The translations under genes were made by a program, and so were the position numbers. Positions 8,944 through 20,309 of a DNA stretch of 64,000 nucleotides are shown here, in pieces. Numbering within the stretch: position 1 is the stretch's first letter; each line of letters opens with the position of its first letter. Origin of the DNA: Enterobacter sp. BIGb0383. GTDB lineage: Bacteria > Pseudomonadota > Gammaproteobacteria > Enterobacterales > Enterobacteriaceae. The stretch is taken from the NCBI RefSeq assembly GCF_003751845.1, contig NZ_RJKQ01000004.1:298929-362928 (forward strand). Direction: 5' to 3'. The notes beneath the pieces are model-generated. The model was not told where the DNA came from, did not search any database, and was given only the letters and a program-made list of their open reading frames with translations.

Positions 8944-10053
8944 TTAATGCGCCAGCGCTGTGCTCGGGTGCAGACCTGGCCAGCCTGGAGACGGCTCACC
9001 GGTCACTTCGCCAAAGTAGAGCGTCATCTGGGCGCGGAAGCGTTCGACTTCAGCTCTGTTGCTCATAAACTTCTCAAAGGCTTCAGGATGGGTGTTTTTA
9101 TATTCCCAGATGTGTTTGTAACCTTTGGCCGGTGCAACGTCCGTACGGACGGACCACATATACCAGACGTTCGACTGGGTGTTCTTATCCAGCAGCCAGT
9201 TCAGATACAGTTTTGCGGTTTCCGGATGTTTGGCTTTTTTGAAGATAGCGGCCCGCTGTGCCCAGGAGACAAACGGATCGTGGGTCGGCAGCATAAAGCG
9301 GGAGTTGGCCTGCGCATCCGGGCTCAGCATACCGTCGGTGGAGAAGGTTGCCAGCGCCTTACCGCTTTCAACGTCGTCGGCAGGAGCCTGAGTGCCGCGT
9401 ACCAGCATCGGATTTTGCGCCTTCAGCTTAGCAACGTAGTCCCAGCCATACTGATCCACCACCTGCTTAAACCAGAACAGCACGGCATCGTCGTCGTTCG
9501 GCCAGGTCAGCACGATTTTATCCTTCAGCGCCGGGTTCAGGTAATCTTTGGCTTCGCGAGGCCACTGTGCTTCCGGTAGCTGGCGGGTGTTGACGACGTT
9601 AGAGAAGGCATCCACAAACACGCCGGTCCATGCGCCGTCGTTATCGCGGAAGGCGGGCCAGATTTTATCCCAGCCGGCCGGTTTGTAGTTCATCAGGACA
9701 CCTTCCTGCTTCCAGCGCGGGTAGTCCTGCAGCGTCTGGAGTTGCACCACGTCCGGGACCAGGCTGTTGGTGGCGAGCTGATTATCAATACGGGCGTCGT
9801 GGAACTTGCTGTAATCGACGATCACATTCAGCTTCACGCCGGGAAAGCGTTTTTCAAAAGCCTGCTTGATCCCATCCTGCTGCCCTGGCGTATCGCCGCC
9901 GGCATAGACGATAACTTCGCCGCCTTCTTTGAGCGCATTTTGATAGAGCTGGTCGAGCGTTTGTTTTTCCGGGGCGACCGCTGCATAGCTTGCAGGGATA
10001 GCCGCCGATAAGGCTAAAGCAATAATTTTTGCAGGCGTTAAGGCGATGGACAT
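8944..10053 (-). CDS. Periplasmic extracellular solute-binding protein (ABC type), no transporter nearby
   Basis: A 369-residue type-II periplasmic binding protein in the broad iron/thiamine/spermidine-like family (extracellular solute-binding family 1). A signal peptide spans about residues 1-24, ending SYA before AVAPEKQ. The fold is suggested by GEVIVYAGGDTPGQQDGI near the N-terminus, the FEKRFPGVKLNV strand, and WTGVFVDAFSNVVNT. The start has GGAAGG 6 nt upstream. No permease or ATPase gene is adjacent, so it may serve a transporter elsewhere or act as a sensor. A TetR gene follows on the same strand beyond a terminator. Substrate cannot be told from sequence. Confidence 0.85.
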   Translation of the reverse strand: MSIALTPAKIIALALSAAIPASYAAVAPEKQTLDQLYQNALKEGGEVIVYAGGDTPGQQDGIKQAFEKRFPGVKLNVIVDYSKFHDARIDNQLATNSLVPDVVQLQTLQDYPRWKQEGVLMNYKPAGWDKIWPAFRDNDGAWTGVFVDAFSNVVNTRQLPEAQWPREAKDYLNPALKDKIVLTWPNDDDAVLFWFKQVVDQYGWDYVAKLKAQNPMLVRGTQAPADDVESGKALATFSTDGMLSPDAQANSRFMLPTHDPFVSWAQRAAIFKKAKHPETAKLYLNWLLDKNTQSNVWYMWSVRTDVAPAKGYKHIWEYKNTHPEAFEKFMSNRAEVERFRAQMTLYFGEVTGEPSPGWPGLHPSTALAH

Positions 10054-10158
10054 AGTTTTACCTTCCGAACTGAGGGTGTTGGTTACCGTTACATCGCGGT
10101 TTCCCGTCGATGCAGGGCATGCTACGCCCGGCCCTGAATGATGAAAATCCTCCTCACC

Positions 10159-10173
10159 TGAACAAGATGTTCA
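10159..10173. promoter_or_regulatory. Hyphenated palindrome TGAACA-AGA-TGTTCA
   Basis: Perfect 6-bp arms separated by AGA, located about 105 bp upstream of the binding-protein start, beside the AT-rich region. The size and symmetry suit a dimeric repressor such as the nearby TetR-family protein, but no binding is shown. Confidence 0.4.
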
Positions 10174-10353
10174 AATTATGTGATTGTTTTGTTGGGTTTT
10201 TGATTCTTTTTATTTGTGTTTAAATGGATTTTAAATTCATTAGTTAAGTTTATTGTTAACAGTAATGGATTTAAATTTTGTTAATAGTACATTTGTACAA
10301 AATTAAAGGTTGTTTTTCAGATGCCAGATTCAGCGAGGATGAAGACCCTTTGT

Positions 10354-10369
10354 CGTGATAGTTGTCACA
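10354..10369 (+). promoter_or_regulatory. CRP-like site upstream of the beta-glucosidase gene
   Basis: CGTGATAGTTGTCACA matches the CRP consensus TGTGA-N6-TCACA at 9 of 10 positions. Its centre (10361.5) is about 60 bp before the expected transcript start just upstream of the RAT element, a class I arrangement. The near-identical site before the PTS gene has the same spacing to its own RAT. Confidence 0.65.
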
Positions 10370-10372
10370 TAA

Positions 10373-11929
<1,557 letters not shown>

Positions 11930-11971
11930 TCACTGCCTGGAAAAATAAGCGCTAAAACCTTTATTTCTTAA

Positions 11972-12033
11972 GGTGATAGCGGTCACATAAGACAACTGTT
12001 TTCCTTGCCGCAATCGGCGCAGGAATTTATAAA
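11972..12033 (+). promoter_or_regulatory. CRP-like site and promoter upstream of the PTS gene
   Basis: GGTGATAGCGGTCACA (11972-11987) matches the CRP consensus at 9 of 10 positions. Downstream lies TTGCCG (12005-12010), a 17-bp spacer and TATAAA (12028-12033). The predicted start near 12040 places the CRP centre at about -60, a class I position, and the RAT begins about 4 nt later. So the PTS gene can be transcribed independently of the glucosidase gene. Confidence 0.68.
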
Positions 12034-12043
12034 TTTCTCTGCA

Positions 12044-14023
<1,980 letters not shown>

Positions 14024-14087
14024 GCACACCGCTGCCAGCGGGACGACAATAAGGCCGCGCACGGCGGCCAGGATAACGGGCAATGCC

Positions 14088-14930
14088 ATGAAAATTGACA
14101 GGATCTTAAGTAACAATGCGGTACTGGCGATCACCGATAAAGGTGAAGAGTGTGTCGTCCTGGGCAAAGGTATCGGTTTCGGTAAGAAAACCGGTGATTG
14201 CGTGGATGAGGCGCTGATTGAGAGCCGCTTTCTGAAAACGCAGGAAGATCTTTCGGCCTTTTTTGCCGACATTCTTGCCGAGATCCCCCCGGTGTATCTG
14301 GCCGTCACTGAAAAAATTGTGGCGATGGCGCGTGATGCCCTGAATATCGACCTTCAGGACACGCTGTTTATTGCCCTCAGCGATCATATTAATTTCGCCG
14401 TATTACGCCATCAAAAAGGGATGGAAATAAAAAATCCGCTGCTCTGGGAAATTCGTCGTTTCTATCCCGAGGAGTATGCGGTGGGCCAGCGGGCGCTACA
14501 GCTCATTAATGACACCCTGAAGCTCGATTTACCGGAAGACGAAATCGGTTTTATCACCCTGCATATCGTTAATGCGGCGGGTGAAAATAACATGCAGAAC
14601 GTGATGACAGGCACTGAAATCGTCAAGAATATGCTCAATATCGTCAAGTACGATCTCAATATCAGCTGGGATGAGCATAACCTGAACTATCAACGATTTA
14701 TTACGCACCTGAAGTTTTTTACCCAGCGCCTGCTGTCACGGGATTTTGTCGCGCATCAGCAGGAATCTCTCTACGATGATATCGATAGGCGTCTGGCCCA
14801 GTCCTGGGGCTGCGCTCTGAAACTGAGCGGCTGGGTTAAACAGAATTATCAGCATACGCTCACCTACGATGAAATTGCCTTTCTGGCGATCCATATTGAA
14901 CGCTTACGCAAGGACAGCGTATTTCGTTAA
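14088..14930 (+). CDS. BglG/LicT-family transcriptional antiterminator
   Basis: A 280-residue RNA-binding antiterminator. The N-terminal CAT domain (residues 1-55, MKIDRILSNNAVLA) binds RAT RNA. Two PTS regulation domains follow, with the expected histidines at His100 (SDHINFA), His159 (TLHIVNA), His207 (ITHLKFF) and His269 (AIHIERL). It is the last gene of the unit, 64 bp after the PTS gene, whereas in E. coli bgl the regulator comes first. In the absence of sugar the PTS protein would keep it inactive; when active it would open both upstream leaders and so its own expression. Confidence 0.92.
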   Translation: MKIDRILSNNAVLAITDKGEECVVLGKGIGFGKKTGDCVDEALIESRFLKTQEDLSAFFADILAEIPPVYLAVTEKIVAMARDALNIDLQDTLFIALSDHINFAVLRHQKGMEIKNPLLWEIRRFYPEEYAVGQRALQLINDTLKLDLPEDEIGFITLHIVNAAGENNMQNVMTGTEIVKNMLNIVKYDLNISWDEHNLNYQRFITHLKFFTQRLLSRDFVAHQQESLYDDIDRRLAQSWGCALKLSGWVKQNYQHTLTYDEIAFLAIHIERLRKDSVFR

Positions 14931-15041
14931 ACGTCGACTACCAAACTTTGGTGTTATCAATATACTTCTTACTAATTAATCCTTTGGTGGTCTTTTCCCC
15001 TTCTGCGAATAACAAACCGGGTTGTCATAACCCAATAGACG

Positions 15042-15069
15042 TAAAGCTTATGAGGACATTTACCGATAA
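15042..15069 (+). promoter_or_regulatory. FliA (sigma-28)-like promoter of the chemoreceptor gene
   Basis: TAAAGCTT (15042-15049) and ACCGATAA (15062-15069) resemble the flagellar consensus TAAAGTTT and GCCGATAA with one mismatch each. The spacer is 12 bp rather than the usual 11. It lies about 40 bp before the ATG at 15109, a typical position for class 3 flagellar genes, and fits the gene's role. Confidence 0.6.
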
Positions 15070-15108
15070 CCCTTATGATCCCCGCCAGAAAATAAGGAAA
15101 ATATCGAT

Positions 15109-17013
15109 ATGTCATGGATTTATCGTATTTCAATGAAAATGAAGTTGTTTATTGCACTCTTCCCCCTACTGCTTGCTCTGATCTGGTTTGCCGGTTCGGG
15201 CATGGTCAGCCGTATCGATACTGAACAACAGATGAACACCATCGGGCAGCTCACCACCCTGGCCCGCAGCGCCGGTGATGTGGTTCACCAGCTCCAGCGT
15301 GAACGTGGAATGAGCGCCGGATTTATCGGCGCACGCGGGCAGCAGTTCCGCGATGAATTAGCCGCTCAGCGGACATTAACCGATGAGGCGCTGGCGAAAT
15401 TAAACCAGGTGATTGCCGACACGGATAAAGATCTTCTCCAGGGCAATATTGCCGCCACGCTGAAAACCTTTAATGAGAGTATTCAGTCTCTGGGGACGAC
15501 GCGTACGGCCATCAGCGGGCTGGGGCTGGATTCACCTAAAGCGAGTCAGTTTTATACGCAGACGATTGCTGGCGTGCTGAATTTTGTCGGCGGAATGGGG
15601 CACTTAAGCACCTCCGGCTCGATGGTCAATGAACTGGCGGCCTACTACAGCCTGCTGAATTTAAAGGAGCAGGCCGGCGTTGAGCGTGCGCTGCTCTCCA
15701 ATATCTTCTCGATGGATCGCTTTGACGACGGCCAGTTCCGTATGTTTAGCGATGTGGTGGGCAAACAGGAGGCCTGGCTGACGGCGGCCCGCCGCTTTAG
15801 CACCCCAGCCCAGGCGGGTGAACTGGAGAAAGCGCTTCAGTCTGCCGATGCCACCCGCGCCCTTGAACTGCGAAATACGGCCTTCGATAAGGCGGCCGAG
15901 GGCGGTTTTGGCGTCAACCCGACCGACTGGTTTACCGCCCAGACTCAGCGTATTGAAACGCTGCGTAAGGTGGAAAATCATACGGCCGACACCCTCCAGG
16001 CCCATGCCGCAGCCCTGGCTCACAATGCCCGCGTTGACTGGCAATCCTTCCTGGCAATCAGCCTGATTGCCCTGCTGATTGCCATCGCCTTTGCGGTGAT
16101 AGTGGCGCGCAGTATCCAGCAGCAGCTTAACGGCACCCTGAGAAGCATTGCCGAAATGGATGGCGATCTGACCCGTCGCCTGGATGTGCCGGGAAGCGAT
16201 GAGCTTTCTGCCCTGAACCGCGCGTATAACCAGTCGATTGAGAGCATTCAGCATATCGTGCAGGAGATTAAATCCGGCGCGGTGGTGCTGCGCAGCGCCA
16301 GCAGCGATATTGCTGCCGGTAACCAGGATCTGGCTCAGCGTACCGACGAACAGGCAGCCTCGATTGTGGAAACTGCCGCCAGCATGGAGCAGATATCGAC
16401 CGCCATTACCCAGACCGCCGACAACGCAAGCGAGGCGGAGCGCCTGACCCATGCGATGGAACGCGACGTGCTTGAGGCTAACCGCGTTTCGAACGAGGCC
16501 AGCGAGAGCATGGCGGAGATCCGCTCCTCCAGCGAGCAGATCTCTAAGATCGTCGGCTCTATTGATGAGATCTCTTTCCAGACAAACCTGCTGGCGCTTA
16601 ACGCCGCCGTTGAAGCGGCGCGTGCCGGCGAGCTCGGCAAAGGCTTTGCGGTTGTGGCGACGGAAGTGCGCAACCTCTCTCAGCGCTGCGCCAGAGAGGC
16701 CAGCCTGATCCGCGAACTGATTAACCAGAATATGGATAAGATCGGTGAAGGGGTGGACCGCGTTACCGCGTCCGGCACGGCCCTGAAAGCGGCGGCGGAC
16801 AATACCGGGCGGATGAAGCAGTACGTGAGTGATATTGCCCGCGCCGCCAATGAGCAGTCCCTGGGCGTGGCGCAGGTACATCAGGCGCTGAACCAACTGG
16901 AGCAGGTGACCCAGCAAAACGCCGCGCTGGTGTCCCAGGCGGCGACCGCCAGCCAGATGCTTGACGGCCAGTCGGAAGCCATGTCTACGCTGGTCGATCG
17001 CTTTATTGCCTGA
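15109..17013 (+). CDS. Methyl-accepting chemotaxis protein with periplasmic NIT domain
   Basis: A 634-residue chemoreceptor. A membrane segment at about 13-30 is followed by a large periplasmic domain containing QLQRERGMSAGFIGARG, the signature of NIT domains (linked to nitrate/nitrite sensing in related proteins). A second membrane segment (AISLIALLIAIAFAVIVA) lies near residue 320, then HAMP and the signalling domain with the conserved hairpin tip ISFQTNLLALNAAVEAARAG. No NWETF-type CheR tether is visible at the C-terminus, which ends VDRFIA. RBS AGGAAA precedes the ATG. It is convergent with a diguanylate cyclase. The ligand is inferred from family only. Confidence 0.9.
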   Translation: MSWIYRISMKMKLFIALFPLLLALIWFAGSGMVSRIDTEQQMNTIGQLTTLARSAGDVVHQLQRERGMSAGFIGARGQQFRDELAAQRTLTDEALAKLNQVIADTDKDLLQGNIAATLKTFNESIQSLGTTRTAISGLGLDSPKASQFYTQTIAGVLNFVGGMGHLSTSGSMVNELAAYYSLLNLKEQAGVERALLSNIFSMDRFDDGQFRMFSDVVGKQEAWLTAARRFSTPAQAGELEKALQSADATRALELRNTAFDKAAEGGFGVNPTDWFTAQTQRIETLRKVENHTADTLQAHAAALAHNARVDWQSFLAISLIALLIAIAFAVIVARSIQQQLNGTLRSIAEMDGDLTRRLDVPGSDELSALNRAYNQSIESIQHIVQEIKSGAVVLRSASSDIAAGNQDLAQRTDEQAASIVETAASMEQISTAITQTADNASEAERLTHAMERDVLEANRVSNEASESMAEIRSSSEQISKIVGSIDEISFQTNLLALNAAVEAARAGELGKGFAVVATEVRNLSQRCAREASLIRELINQNMDKIGEGVDRVTASGTALKAAADNTGRMKQYVSDIARAANEQSLGVAQVHQALNQLEQVTQQNAALVSQAATASQMLDGQSEAMSTLVDRFIA

Positions 17014-17029
17014 TCGCGTTTTACCGCAG

Positions 17030-17051
17030 CGCCTCTCTTTCGGGAGAGGCG
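17030..17051. terminator. Hairpin between convergent chemoreceptor and diguanylate cyclase genes
   Basis: Arms CGCCTCTC (17030-17037) and GAGAGGCG (17044-17051) around TTTCGG, 16 bp after the chemoreceptor stop and 3 bp before the cyclase stop. There is little T tract, so terminator strength is uncertain. Confidence 0.6.
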
Positions 17052-17054
17052 TAT

Positions 17055-18770
17055 TTACCCCGTGCAAACCTGGTTTCTGCCGCTCCGTTTCGCCTCATAC
17101 AGCGCTTTATCCGCCGCCCGAAACAGATCCTGCCAGCTCTCTTCCCCACGCTGACCGACGGCGACGCCAAAGCTTGCCGTGACCGCCAGCACCTTCTCTT
17201 CGCCGATGTCGAAGGGATCTTCCGCAATGGCGAGGCGTAAACTCTCGGCGATATGGGCAAATATGGCGAGCTCGCTTCCGGGCAGGATAATGGCAAATTC
17301 TTCACCACCGTATCGGGCCACGAAATCATCAAAGCGGACGTTGCGTTTAATACAGTCGGCAACGCTCTTCAGGATAATATCGCCGACTTCGTGGCCGTAA
17401 TTATCATTGATGCTCTTAAACTTATCGATATCGATAAGAATCAGCCCGACATGGCTATCGATATCTTCAAAATACCCCTGACCGGTGATGATGGTGTCAA
17501 AGACCCGTCGATTGAGCAGTCCTGTCAGACCGTCCGTTGACGCCTGATGCTGCAGCGTCGCGGTAAGCTGCTGACGTTCCAGCAGCTTGGAGCGCAGGAT
17601 GTTAATGGCGCGGAAGACCTCTTCAATTTCCGGGCCACCGTGCAGGGCGGCGCTCGCATTCTGCAGATCGCGCTCTTCCGAAATCGCCACGATATCATCC
17701 CGGGCTTTTAATAGCGGATAGAAGATCAGACGCTGGGTGGCGACGATCAGCGTAATATTGATGGTGATAATTAACAGGGTCAGAACCGTGACAATAAAAA
17801 ACCATAATGCGGTGCTCTGTAGTCGTTCGTCGTCCTGGTTCAGCATCAGGTTCAGATAAGCCAGACGGGTTTCTTCCAGAGGCAGCAGCGTGGGGACCAG
17901 TTCATCGGTCATCATCCGGGTGGTGTAAGTGTACTGGCCGCTTCTGGCCTCCTCTTCCAGCCGGGTAATAAGATACAGACCATCGCCGAAAAACCGGCTT
18001 TCAACAACGGAAGTCGATGCCGCCAGCGATGGAAAGCGCTTCAGATTCGGGTAAACCAGCTCCCACAGCTGCTGGATCTTACCGACGGTGCGCTGGAGCT
18101 GGTCACGGTCGGCCTCGCTGATCGCCTCTCTTTTCGCGATATAGGGCGTGAGGATTGACCCCAGCCTACCGGCGTAATCTCTTATTTCTAATAACTTTTT
18201 TCCAATCAATGGCTCATCGGCCATTCCGTCGTCTGGCGACAGGCTCAGGGCGGTGGCATTGGTTAAGGGCAGCATCGCATCGACGGCTGCAAACATCATC
18301 CTGGCAGGCTGCGTCAGCGTGCTTAATGTTCGCTGACTAAAGGGGATCGCCAGGATCTGGTCGGTCCGTTTTCGGGCATCGCTCAGTAACGATCTGGCGT
18401 GGTATAGCATCGCTTTATCGTCTTTCGGCAGGGTATTTTCGAGAATATTTAAGATGTCGTCCGTCTCCCGACGAAACTGCCACAGCCTTTTTCTGACGGG
18501 GGAATCATCAGGATAATCCCCGCCCAATAGCGTATTGATTGGCCCGCGTTCCGCAGAGATTTTATTGGCGGCAATCAGGACATTACGGTAGATGATAATT
18601 CGGTGGTGATTTTCCCTGGCATCAAAATAAGATTTTCCGATGATGAGAAACAATCCGAGGGCCAGGGTGAGTGACAATCCAAATAAAATAAAGGATCCGG
18701 TGCTTAATTTAGTGTTAAGAGAGAGCTTACGGTCGAAGTTTTTTATTTTTGGCGAGAGGGGACTATTCAT
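17055..18770 (-). CDS. Membrane-bound diguanylate cyclase (GGDEF)
   Basis: A 571-residue inner-membrane enzyme expected to make cyclic di-GMP from two GTP. Membrane segments lie at about 27-45 and 321-345, bracketing a 275-residue periplasmic sensor of no recognised type. The GGDEF domain starts about 405; the active-site motif is GGEEF at 488-492, which is catalytically competent in the family. RFDD at 479-482, five residues before it, fits the RxxD inhibitory site, implying product feedback. No EAL domain. It faces the chemoreceptor gene, so a shared motility theme is plausible but inferred. Confidence 0.92.
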   Translation of the reverse strand: MNSPLSPKIKNFDRKLSLNTKLSTGSFILFGLSLTLALGLFLIIGKSYFDARENHHRIIIYRNVLIAANKISAERGPINTLLGGDYPDDSPVRKRLWQFRRETDDILNILENTLPKDDKAMLYHARSLLSDARKRTDQILAIPFSQRTLSTLTQPARMMFAAVDAMLPLTNATALSLSPDDGMADEPLIGKKLLEIRDYAGRLGSILTPYIAKREAISEADRDQLQRTVGKIQQLWELVYPNLKRFPSLAASTSVVESRFFGDGLYLITRLEEEARSGQYTYTTRMMTDELVPTLLPLEETRLAYLNLMLNQDDERLQSTALWFFIVTVLTLLIITINITLIVATQRLIFYPLLKARDDIVAISEERDLQNASAALHGGPEIEEVFRAINILRSKLLERQQLTATLQHQASTDGLTGLLNRRVFDTIITGQGYFEDIDSHVGLILIDIDKFKSINDNYGHEVGDIILKSVADCIKRNVRFDDFVARYGGEEFAIILPGSELAIFAHIAESLRLAIAEDPFDIGEEKVLAVTASFGVAVGQRGEESWQDLFRAADKALYEAKRSGRNQVCTG

Positions 18771-18794
18771 AGAACGCCACCAGAAGATGCATTT

Positions 18795-18811
18795 TTGAAC
18801 CGTCGGTTCAA
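18795..18811. promoter_or_regulatory. 17-bp palindrome between LysR and cyclase genes
   Basis: TTGAACCG (18795-18802) and CGGTTCAA (18804-18811) around one base, 24 bp upstream of the cyclase start. It lacks a T tract on either strand, so an operator for the cyclase gene is more likely than a terminator. Confidence 0.4.
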
Positions 18812-18839
18812 GAAATATACACCATCTGGAAAAAAATGC

Positions 18840-19700
18840 TCAGGCGTGACTGAACAGTGCCAACAGGGCGGTGACCTGCTCGTCCGGCGGGGCCATATCG
18901 CGTTTGACGATCAGGTGCAGCGGCGTGGCGCGGCGTGCCCCGTGATGCAGCTGCAGCGGCACCAGCTCACCGCGATCCAGCAGCGGCTGGATACGCTCTT
19001 CCGGTAGCCAGCCGTAGCCGACCTGATACATCACCGCCTCGATGGCGGCATCAATGGTTGAGAATGTCCACGCCTCCCGCTCTGGCTGCCGGACGCTGTC
19101 GCGCTCGGCGATACGAATCAGCGGCCAGCTGGCCAGGGCGTCATCATTCAGCGGTGTCGTTTGCTGGCTCAGGGGATGCTCCCGGTGGGCGACGGCAATA
19201 AAGTCGATATTCATCAGCCATTCTCCACGACCGGTAATATCCTGGCGGCGGGTCAGCACCATCACATCGGCATCGCTATGGGTGGTTGGCTCCTGGGCAG
19301 CATTTTCCAGCACTTCCGTCAGGCGAATTTGCGTTTGTGGATAGCGCTGTTGAAACTGCCGCAGGATGGCGAACAGGCGTTTGCGGGGGAAGATACTGTC
19401 GACCACCAGATCCAGCCGGGTACGCATCCCGTCCCGCAGCGTGACGGCGCGGGTTTCCACCCAGGAGAAGGCTTTCAGCAGCGGTTTTACCTGGCCGAGA
19501 AGCAGCTCACCCGCTGGCGTAAGCACCGCACGGCGGCCCTCCTGCTTAAGCAGCGGAACGCCGAGCCGCTCCTGTAGCAGCGTCAAATTGTAGCTCACCG
19601 AGGACTGGCTGCGGTGGGTTGCCTCTGCCGCGCGGGCGAAACTGCCCAGCGTCACCACCTGCTCCAGCAGGCTCCATTGCTCCAGCGTTGTTTTATGCAT
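18840..19700 (-). CDS. LysR-family regulator, probably of the phenolic acid decarboxylase
   Basis: A LysR-type regulator of about 286 residues. The N-terminal winged HTH reads VVTLGSFARAAEATHRSQSS at about residues 12-31, and the effector domain follows. It is divergent from the phenolic acid decarboxylase gene, the usual arrangement for a LysR activator and its target. No start has a Shine-Dalgarno sequence. I chose ATG 19700 (MHKTTLEQWSLLEQ), typical distance from the HTH; ATG 19706 and ATG 19748 are alternatives, but the latter would place a likely operator inside the coding region. Confidence 0.85.
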   Translation of the reverse strand: MHKTTLEQWSLLEQVVTLGSFARAAEATHRSQSSVSYNLTLLQERLGVPLLKQEGRRAVLTPAGELLLGQVKPLLKAFSWVETRAVTLRDGMRTRLDLVVDSIFPRKRLFAILRQFQQRYPQTQIRLTEVLENAAQEPTTHSDADVMVLTRRQDITGRGEWLMNIDFIAVAHREHPLSQQTTPLNDDALASWPLIRIAERDSVRQPEREAWTFSTIDAAIEAVMYQVGYGWLPEERIQPLLDRGELVPLQLHHGARRATPLHLIVKRDMAPPDEQVTALLALFSHA

Positions 19701-19718
19701 ACCCATCGAAAAATTGGA

Positions 19719-19770
19719 TGAATTTGATTCAAACATAGCGTTATTCATTCAATTTTTGAAGGGGTACGAT
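19719..19770 (+). promoter_or_regulatory. Two LysR-type boxes and -10 of the decarboxylase promoter
   Basis: Two 13-bp palindromes, TGAATTTGATTCA (19719-19731) and TTCAATTTTTGAA (19748-19760), have T-N11-A symmetry like LysR recognition and activation boxes, with centres 29 bp apart. TACGAT at 19765-19770 is a plausible -10 for the rightward gene. The pairing with the divergent LysR protein is inferred. Confidence 0.5.
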
Positions 19771-19798
19771 CCTCATATCAACTCAACAGGAGGGTTAT

Positions 19799-20305
19799 AT
19801 GAACACGTTTAATAAACAGGATCTGAGCGGCTTTGTCGGCAAACATCTGGTTTATACCTACGATAATGGCTGGAACTACGAGATTTACGTTAAAAACGAA
19901 AACACCCTGGATTACCGTATTCATAGCGGGATTGTGGCGAATCGCTGGGTTAAAGATCAGCAGGCGTACATTGTGCGGGTGGGTGAGAGCATCTATAAAA
20001 TTTCCTGGACCGAACCGACCGGCACCGACGTCAGCCTGATCGCGAACCTCGGTGACCGACTGTTCCATGGGACGATCTTTTTCCCGCGCTGGGTCATCAA
20101 CAACCCGGAAAAAACCGTCTGTTTCCAGAACCAGCATATCCCGCAGATGAACGCGTATCGCGATGCCGGCCCGGCGTATCCGACCGAGGTGATTGACGAA
20201 TTTGCGACCATCACCTTTGTGCGTGACTGCGGTCCCAACAATGAGAGCGTGATTGATTGCCCGGCCAGCGAATTGCCGAAAGATTTTCCGCGCAATCTGC
20301 TCTAG
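19799..20305 (+). CDS. padC: Phenolic acid decarboxylase
   Basis: Cofactor-free cytoplasmic enzyme that decarboxylates ferulic, p-coumaric and caffeic acids to vinyl phenols, a detoxification of plant phenolics. The 168-residue product (family about 160-180) contains the active-site neighbourhood YTYDNGWNYEIYV (tyrosines), the arginine stretch DYRIHSGIV and the glutamate in WTEPTGTDVSL. AGGAGGG sits just before the ATG at 19799. It is divergent from a LysR gene across a short region with two palindromes, and ends 4 bp from the yhhT stop. Absent from K-12 at this site. Confidence 0.93.
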   Translation: MNTFNKQDLSGFVGKHLVYTYDNGWNYEIYVKNENTLDYRIHSGIVANRWVKDQQAYIVRVGESIYKISWTEPTGTDVSLIANLGDRLFHGTIFFPRWVINNPEKTVCFQNQHIPQMNAYRDAGPAYPTEVIDEFATITFVRDCGPNNESVIDCPASELPKDFPRNLL

Positions 20306-20309
20306 CGCA

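Noticed and set aside
15661-17067. A 468-codon open frame on the minus strand opposite the chemoreceptor gene
   Set aside because: It is a shadow of the chemoreceptor codon pattern, with no homology or start signals.
19701-19748. N-terminal extension of the LysR protein from ATG 19748
   Set aside because: It would put a likely LysR box inside the gene, has no Shine-Dalgarno sequence, and is low-complexity (Asn and Ser rich) without family match.
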